A stretch of 64,000 nt of DNA from Anaeramoeba flamelloides (Eukaryota > Metamonada > Anaeramoebidae), in the NCBI GenBank assembly GCA_027625915.1, contig JANTQA010000033.1:9610001-9674000 (forward strand), read 5' to 3'. The translations under genes and the position numbers were made by a program. Shown here piece by piece: positions 56,998 through 64,000 of the stretch; the first letter of the stretch is position 1, and every line of letters begins with the position of its first letter. The notes beneath the pieces were generated by a model. That model searched no databases. It was not told the origin of the DNA and worked only from the letters and a program-made list of their open reading frames with translations.

Positions 56998-57197
56998 CAG
57001 TCAGTTTCACTTTTAAGGCACAAACTTTCAACGAAGTTTAAGGCACAAAAAAATCTCAAATTAAGGCACAAAATTTGTAATTTTTTTTTTTTTTTGCCAT
57101 TTATTTTACTAGAATCTGAATTCTGTGCTTTAATTTGAGATTTTTTGTGTGCCTTAAATTTCGTTGCAAGTTTGTGCCTTAAAAGCGGAACTGACTG
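56998..57197. mobile_element. Palindromic mariner-like MITE, CAGTCAGTT family, copy D
   Basis: 200 bp with TA on both sides. Starts CAGTCAGTTTCACTTTTAAG and ends with the inverse of CAGTCAGTTCCGCTTTTAAG. The halves are complementary nearly throughout. One of the best-preserved copies. Confidence 0.85.
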
Positions 57198-57792
57198 TAA
57201 TCAACTCCAATTTACTTTTAGTTTCGCTTTCTTTTCACAAATCGAGTTAGATGTGATTTTTTTGGTTCCAAAATTTTAATATCTGAAGTCAGATAAAAAA
57301 TTTTTTTTCAGTACGATTTAAACAATTTAAATTTTTCAAAATGGTAAAATGCACTTCTTTCATTCAGAAAAATTAAAACTTTTGACATAAGTAAAATTAA
57401 ATATTTGATTTTTTTTTAAACTTTTTAATTGGCTATTAATTGATTCAAAGAAAAATTTGTAATGTGTATTTACTAAAGATAATTTTTTTTTCAGAAATTA
57501 ATTTTTACTGAAAATTATTATATAAATTTGATCCGTAGTGATTTTCAAAACATCAAATCTTTCTAATTTTCAGAAAGCAAGTATAATTAATTTCGAATAA
57601 TCAAAAATAGTATTAATTTTCAAAAATTATTATAATGGATTTTTGAAAGATTTTTTGTTTAGAGGCAGAAGAAAAAAGTGTTAAAATTTGCAAAAGTTGA
57701 AACTTTAAAATTTTCATCAGAGAATTCTATAATTAAAGGGGGTCTCTACAGAATGTAAACCGTATGAAATTTCTATGATTCAAATTTAACTA

Positions 57793-57990
57793 CAGTCAGT
57801 TCCAGTTTTAAAGCACAAACTTTTAACGAAATTTAAGGCACAAAAAAAATCTCAAATTAAAGCAAAAAATTTGGATAATTTTTTTTTTTACAATTAATTT
57901 TACTAGAATCTGAATTTTGTGCCTTAATTTGAGGTTTTTTTGTGCCTTAAATTTCGTTGAAAGTTTGTACCTTAAAACTGGAACTGACTG
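57793..57990. mobile_element. Palindromic mariner-like MITE, CAGTCAGTT family, copy E
   Basis: 198 bp with TA on both sides. Starts CAGTCAGTTCCAGTTTTAAA and ends with the inverse of CAGTCAGTTCCAGTTTTAAG, so the ends are nearly identical. It lies 595 bp from copy D. Confidence 0.85.
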
Positions 57991-60066
57991 TAAAAAAATT
58001 ATAAGGATAAAAGTACCAAAGGTTATGATCTTATCAATTAATAATAATCCTTATATTCATAAAAAATACTTTGAATTTTAGAAAAAAATCTGAATTTCAA
58101 AAAATATTGAAAAGATTTGTCTATAATATTCAGATTTTGAACTTGAAAAATATTTGTTGTTATTTGAGCAAAGTTGAGAAAATTAGTAAAATATTTTACT
58201 TGGTATGTTGATATTTTAAGAACCCAGACTGAAAAATATTTTGATTTTTCTCGAAAAAGTGAATCAAATTTAGTGAGTTAATATTTATTGAAAAGTGAGA
58301 AATTATAATACAAAAAAATTTAATTAAAATATATGAAAGAAAAAAATAATAAAGAAATTACTAAAAGTGTTTTTTCTTCATTTTTTTAAAATCATTAAAG
58401 CTAGGCGAATTTTTAAATTCTAATAAAATTATAAAAAGTAATTACTCTCAACCCAAAAATTAACTTTATCCAAATTACAATATTTTTAAAAAAATTATTT
58501 TCTTCAGTCTCTTAAAATTCTCAAGATAAATAACACTAGTAAATAATAACAAATTTTGAATTCTATTTTTTTTTTATTATAAAAAAACATAACTGGTTAA
58601 TTAAAATCTAGACAAAATTCAAATTTCCAGCTGTTTCTTCTGTTTTTTATATTTAAAAATTTTAACCAAAAACCCATCGATTTATTTCTCAAAAAAAAAC
58701 AAAAAAAAGATGAAACAAAACCAAAAATAATCCTAATCAGTCCAGTATTATCTAAAAAACTTTTTTTCTAGAAATAATAAATTTAAATATACCTCGAAAA
58801 AAGATTATTTTTTTACATTTTTTTGAGCTTTTCTTTCAAAAAAAAAATTTTAAATTTGTCTTTATATTTAGATTTGTTAATGAGAATTTTTACAGTAACC
58901 CAAATAATATGTGCCCAAAGACTATAATCAGTGTTTTTTTTTCTTCTTTTTCTAATTCAAAATCTAATACACGCCACCATAAAATACCTCAATTTAAACT
59001 AATTTTAAAAGAAAATTCCTTGCCATTTTTTTTTGTAAATTTTATATTATGGATTCAATTTGTTGAAAATTTTTTGTTATTTTCTCCAATTATAGTTTTT
59101 AATTTTTTGTTTTGAAAAAAATCCATAAAATTGCACTATGTTTTTGGAGATAAATTTTCTAATTTGATCCATTATTTTTAGATTTGTTTTTGAAATATTA
59201 GAACTTTTCGAAACCAATTTCAAACTCACTTCTCAATTATTGTTGGTTTGATTGATCAATTTTGTGTAGAGGTCTTATCTAAAAAAGAAACAAGTTTTGA
59301 ATTTGAAACACAAATTAAACTTTTCTACAGGTATTATTAAGACAACAGTTTGAAAAAAAGTAATTTTTTTTTAATTTGAGAAAATATTGGAAATATATTG
59401 ACTACACAACTAATTATAGAAAGGGTAATCAAAATAATCATTCTTTGAGTTATTTGGTTAATAATTGTTAGAAAATCCCGAAATTGAAATGTTGTAATAA
59501 ATATTTAAATTGGAGGTACTTTATTTGGATTGTTTAATACGATTATTTATTTTTCAATTTTCTAAATTTGGCAAGGAAATTAAAAAAAGAATTTGCCAAA
59601 TTTAAAATTTGGAATTGTGATCAATTGTAAAATTGTATGATAAATTAAAATGCAATAATATTAAGAATAGCTTTTTTGAGAGCCCTCTGAGACATTGGCC
59701 CTAACGTGATCTATTTTCAATTACAACTTACTTTAATTTTTGAAAAATCAAAGATTACTCTAATCTCTTACAGTATTTAAACTTGGGATCGGATAAAATG
59801 ACTTTTTATTTTCATTTTTCAATTCTGTTATCTTCCTTTCATTTAGGTTTTGTTCAACACCTTGAATGTTTCCAAGTTTAGAACAGACAAAAGTGTCGAA
59901 ACAAATCAATCGAGAACATAAATTACAATCTATTTCTTGGAATACTTTATTAAAAAAGAAAAAAATTGGAAAACTAAAATTGATATTTTTTCCCATTTAA
60001 TATTTATTTATTAGAAAATAGAAATAATTTTAGATCAAGAAAAAAACGCCTCAAGAGAACCGAATA

Positions 60067-60298
60067 TACTGTTAATTGTAAAATAAATAGATCAAAATTT
60101 TCATTCAACTTTCCAAAATAATCACGTGACCAAGAATTAGAACGACTATCATCAAAAGTCCCAATTATAAAACAGTAAATTAGAAATTTAAGCTGGTTTA
60201 CAGAATTAAAAAATTTGACAATTTACAATGATTTTTAAAATCTTTTTTTGGAAAAGCTGAATGAAAATTTTGTTCCATTTATTTTGCAATTATTAGTA
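60067..60298. mobile_element. Short inverted-repeat element, TACTG family, copy 4
   Basis: The left end TACTGTTAATTGTAAAATAA matches the reverse complement of the right end, TACTAATAATTGCAAAATAA, and both continue to AAAATTTTCATTCA.CTTTCC, about 50 bp in all. 232 bp, non-coding. Confidence 0.6.
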
Positions 60299-63200
60299 AA
60301 CAACCGTGTTGTTTTACCACAAAGAGTAATTGAGGAGGAAGGAATAAAAGTCTTATAAATTTGGAAAACGTAACTATATCTTTATCAAAATGATTAGGTT
60401 ATTGGTGTAAAAAAGATCTTTGTATTTAAAATTATTACTTTAATCGACAGAATCAAAAACTAAAAAAAATACTCTTCAACAAATATTATAATATTCCTTG
60501 TCGTTGATTTTAATGAATCTCTTTCTTTAACCAAAATTTCGAAAAATTATTTTTAAAATATTCTTTTTTTTTTTTGTCAAATCTGAAATTTTAGACAAGA
60601 TCATTGTCAAACTTCAACTGTCTTTCTCCAATAATTGAAAATTATATGGTTGCACTCTACAATTTTAATTTTATTCAAAACTGGTTAATTCATTATTAGG
60701 TATTTATCTTTTTTTATTTCTCTTTCCAATTTTTGATAATACTTTTATCGGCTTTTAAGAAAGAATTATATTGATCCTTTCAAAGAAAACATGTAATTTA
60801 TTCAACAAAAAGACTATAGTTGGAAAAAAATGGTTTGAAAGTGTGTTTACAAGACACAAAATACTGGAAATTAAATTAAAAAAGTAGACATTTTTTTTTC
60901 TATTTGTTATCAAAGTAAAAGTGATCAATTATTTTTCCCAGTAATTATAAAAATATTTGAGTAAATTAAAGAGACCAAGAATCAAACTTTTGATCAGGTT
61001 AAGGTTTAATCAAATAGATTTGAAAATTTTGGACTAAAAAAGTTTAAATTGACAAGACAAAAGTTTTGCTTACTTTGAAAAATTTTTTTAAATAAAGTAG
61101 AAATAATTATTTGCAAATTAGATCAGAATAATACTTAAATAATTTCTACATATAACTGTAGAATTTAACAATATTGAATTTAACTGATAAAGTAGACATT
61201 TAAGAAGATATTTTTCAACTTATTGGAGATAATAATCAACAGTGAATGAAAAAAAAATGCATATCATTAAATCCACCAAAAAATTATTATTTAATTTATA
61301 GATCTTTCCAATCTTAATATTCACAAAAAAAAGACTCAAAGAATTAATTTGGATTTTCTAATTGATTCTTCAAATTTGATTCAAGAAAAATTTCGACTTT
61401 TTAAAAGTACTTTTAATTTTTAATTTTGATCAAAGCTAATCTTGAACAAATATCTTTAATATTTAAAAATTTATTTTCTCAAAGTCTTATCAATCCATTT
61501 TGTTTTTCCAAAATTAGTATTTTGTTTTAATAGTGTCATTTTTATTTAAAGTAAATCCCCTAGGCTTTATTGATAGTTACTCAACTCTGAAATAAACTCT
61601 TACAAGAGGTATGTATCAGATTTTTTATAGAAACCTGTAGTTCTCACATAATTCAAATTATGTCTATATGTTTTACTAGTGCCCATAAGTTGATTGTGTG
61701 TTGAATTATTAATCTGAAATAAAAAAAACGTTTCTTATTTGAATCCAACAAATCCTTTCAAACTTTGATAAATTAATCCCTATTCAGTAATTAAAATGAT
61801 TCTCTCGATATTTTTTTTTTTCATTGTTTCTGTTCTGAATTACTTGACTCAAAATAAAAGTCCAATTTTTCATCTGTTGTCAAAATTGTTTTCAAAAATT
61901 TCATCAATTAGATACCTTTTAAGCTTTTAAAGAAAATTAGTATGATAAAGTATTGACTCTTTACCAAAAGATATTGATTGTCATGAATTTTTTTTTAAAA
62001 ATTAACGAGAAGATCAAATTTATTGGAAGAGATTTTTTAATTTTTTACAAGAATTGACAAAATTTTGAAATTATCAAACTCAAAGAAAAAAACAATGACA
62101 AAACGAATGTTTGTCTTGTTAGGCTGTTTGACGAACACTTTTCAAAATTTGTTACTCAAAAGTATCAATAAAAAAATTTTTATTAACTTTAAAATTTATT
62201 TCAGCCTGATGAAAAAGAATATTGTAAACTGAGATACAAGGGCCTAAATTGGCATTGACAAACTAATAATCTTCACTAAATTTGTTATCTCCAATATTTT
62301 TTATTAATAATCGAAAAATCTTTTTAAAACAAAAAACAATAAAGTAGGAAAGTAATCAAGATCCGTAAAGATTACTAACATTCAGTGGATTATGAATGAT
62401 TTACCATTGATTATAAAAACTAAAAAAATTCAATATTATGACTTCACAATTAACTAAAATTATTAGTTAAAATCAAAATTGGGGAAAAAGTCCCTAATTC
62501 TTTATGAACCCCGTTTCAACTAGAATTAAAACTACATTGATTTCAATGAAAGTAATTTGGTTTTCAAAAATCAAAAGTATCTTTTACTTTTAATTGCAAA
62601 AATTACTTTTAAGAATAATTGTTATCAAATTGAAATCTTTCGAAATAAAATCACACACCAAAAGAATTTGAAGATGGTTTAGATTTTTGAAATGATTTCG
62701 ATTAAGCTTTTTATTAATTGTTAGAAAATTTTGAAAAATCAAGATAAAAAAAAAAAAAAACGGAAAGAAGAAATTGTCATTGAAGAATACCCGCCTTCTA
62801 ACTGAATTGTTCATTAAAACCATTAATTTTAAAAAATTTTGACAAAAAAAAATAAAATATTGTTGAAAAATTCAGAGTCCCAAGGTTATTTCTTTTAGAA
62901 CTAATAAACTCGCTCTGGTTGTGAGAAAATCCACAATCAAGATTTAGTCAAATAACACTTTAATTTCTTTTCTTAAAATTAATACTCTGTACGGTATCGT
63001 TAAAACCAATTTTTTCAATTCTAAGTTTCATAACTAGAAACAATATTTGTCGTCTCCTAACTGTTCATTTTAGAAAAATAATATAAAAACTTTGTAAAAA
63101 AAATTTAAAAAAAAATAGATCCAAATTTTAATCCGCAAATTTTGCTATATATTTTCTCCTCTTGAAATTTATAATTGAAACAATAATGTTTTTGATTAAT

Positions 63201-63778
63201 TGAAAAACGAAAATCATATCAAATAAATTTGAAAAACTTTGTAAAAAGTGATTAAAGGATCAGTTTTAATTTTTTTAATTCCTCAATTTGTAAAATGTTT
63301 CAGAATCAAGTATTCTGTCCAAATCATCGGTTCTCATCATATTGATTTCACTTTAAAATTTTTGTCAAAAGATACTTTTAGAAATTTATAAAAAAGGAAG
63401 ACAATTATTTTTTGAATTAACAAATCTTGAAAATCAATTTTGAAATTTTCATTGAAAATGATAAACTAAAACCCCCTCTTCAACATTTTAAATGGATCAA
63501 CAAATTAATTGTAAAAATTTTTGAGGGAAAAAATAAACTGTGTATTTTTAGAAATTTTAAAAACCATAATAATCAATTTTTATATTAATAGAAATGGTCT
63601 ATATTTGATATTGCAATTAAAATCACATATTTAATCAATCATGGAAAAAAGTTTGGAATTTTTAAGAACAAAATAAAAAATTCTTAGTTTTTTATTTATT
63701 TTTTTCTTTTCTACATTTTTGCTAATTGTTTTTTTTTTTTTAACAAATTATTTTTGTTTTCAATCTTGATATAAACTA

Positions 63779-64000
63779 ATGTTAAACGAAATTGAAAAGC
63801 CTAACGAAATTGATTATGTACTGACAAAGGAACTTTTACGAGAAAGAAGAGGAACCAAGAACCAATTAAGGGTAAATTATCTGATCAATATGGAGCCAAA
63901 GGTCATTTGGGGAATCAACCAAAAAATTCTTGATCAGATCAACTCGCCACAAGAAATCTATCTCCATTCAAACATTGTGCACGAAATAAACGAGTGCCAG
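63779..64000 (+). CDS. 5' end of a gene leaving at the right edge, unknown product
   Basis: ATG at 63779, preceded by TAAACTA, opens a frame of 74 codons that is still open at the window end. It begins M-L-N-E-I-E-K-P-N-E-I-D-Y-V-L-T-K-E-L-L and has markedly higher GC and a more even residue mix than the spacer. It includes YLINMEPKVIWGINQKILDQ, which looks helical. I do not recognise the family from this fragment. A GGTAAA at about 63870 could serve as a donor, but the frame continues well beyond it in coding-like sequence. Confidence 0.65.
   Translation, partial: MLNEIEKPNEIDYVLTKELLRERRGTKNQLRVNYLINMEPKVIWGINQKILDQINSPQEIYLHSNIVHEINECQ

Larger units (their letters stand above)
54632..63778. 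other. Longest gene-free spacer (about 9 kb)
   Basis: Contains two TACTG-family elements (54832-55069, 60067-60298) and two closely spaced CAGTCAGTT palindromes (56998-57197, 57793-57990). Between them I see only AT-rich sequence with chance frames (for example 58909-59115 and 59760-59996). Introns or regulatory DNA of the rightmost gene may extend into it. Confidence 0.5.

Noticed and set aside
58909-59115. 68-codon plus-strand frame
   Set aside because: Phe/Ile-rich, no ordered domain, composition like neighbouring spacer.
59760-59996. 78-codon minus-strand frame with three Cys
   Set aside because: Slightly more protein-like, but no motif, no neighbouring exon and a run of Phe; not enough to call a gene.
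1-64000. tRNA, rRNA, CRISPR array, LTR or other virus-like element
   Set aside because: No T-loop consensus in a foldable context, no spaced identical repeats, no long direct terminal repeats and no reverse-transcriptase, integrase or capsid-like frame were seen by eye.

Overview
The window is a very AT-rich piece of a eukaryotic nuclear genome. It has spliceosomal GT-AG introns, gene-poor spacing, long A/T homopolymers (one run of 66 T), Lys/Asn-rich low-complexity protein segments and eukaryote-only families (FACT subunit SPT16, a MyTH4-RhoGAP protein, a homeodomain-like protein). Coding stretches stand out from the spacers by higher GC and longer reading frames. The combination suggests an AT-rich free-living protist, perhaps an amoeboid lineage such as Anaeramoebae or Amoebozoa. 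That placement is inference from style, not proof.

Layout. 2-148 (+) is the 3' end of a gene entering from the left. 2713-13605 (+) is a six-exon gene for a giant ankyrin-repeat protein of about 2109 residues. 18356-22185 (-) is SPT16, split by one 764-bp intron. 26727-27568 (-) is a coiled-coil protein whose frame is broken once in an A-tract. 33110-35560 (-) is a MyTH4-RhoGAP protein. 40946-42295 (+) is a basic, Asn-rich protein of unknown function. 46047-47282 (-) is an atypical homeodomain protein. 53762-54631 (-) is a leucine-rich-repeat protein. 63779 onward (+) is the 5' end of a gene leaving at the right edge. I found no rRNA, tRNA, CRISPR array, retroviral or other virus-like element, and no intact transposase.

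The long spacers are not empty. They hold at least five families of short non-autonomous inverted-repeat DNA elements: (1) two ~0.75-0.8 kb foldback elements with long arms and a nearly G-free loop, one with a perfect 9-bp target duplication; (2) five ~200-bp near-perfect palindromes ending CAGTCAGTTCC and mostly flanked by TA; (3) five ~0.5-0.7 kb elements beginning TAAAC; (4) four ~170-240 bp elements beginning TACTG; (5) two ~130-bp elements sharing a GTTTTAGAAAAGTGTG-type end. Single inverted repeats and two local direct repeats add to this.

The genes are unrelated housekeeping, signalling and regulatory functions on both strands, with no operon-like organisation. The most notable signals are the ankyrin gene's five phase-0 introns, all falling at the same point of the ankyrin repeat, and the foldback element whose end abuts, and contributes one base to, the stop codon of the homeodomain gene.
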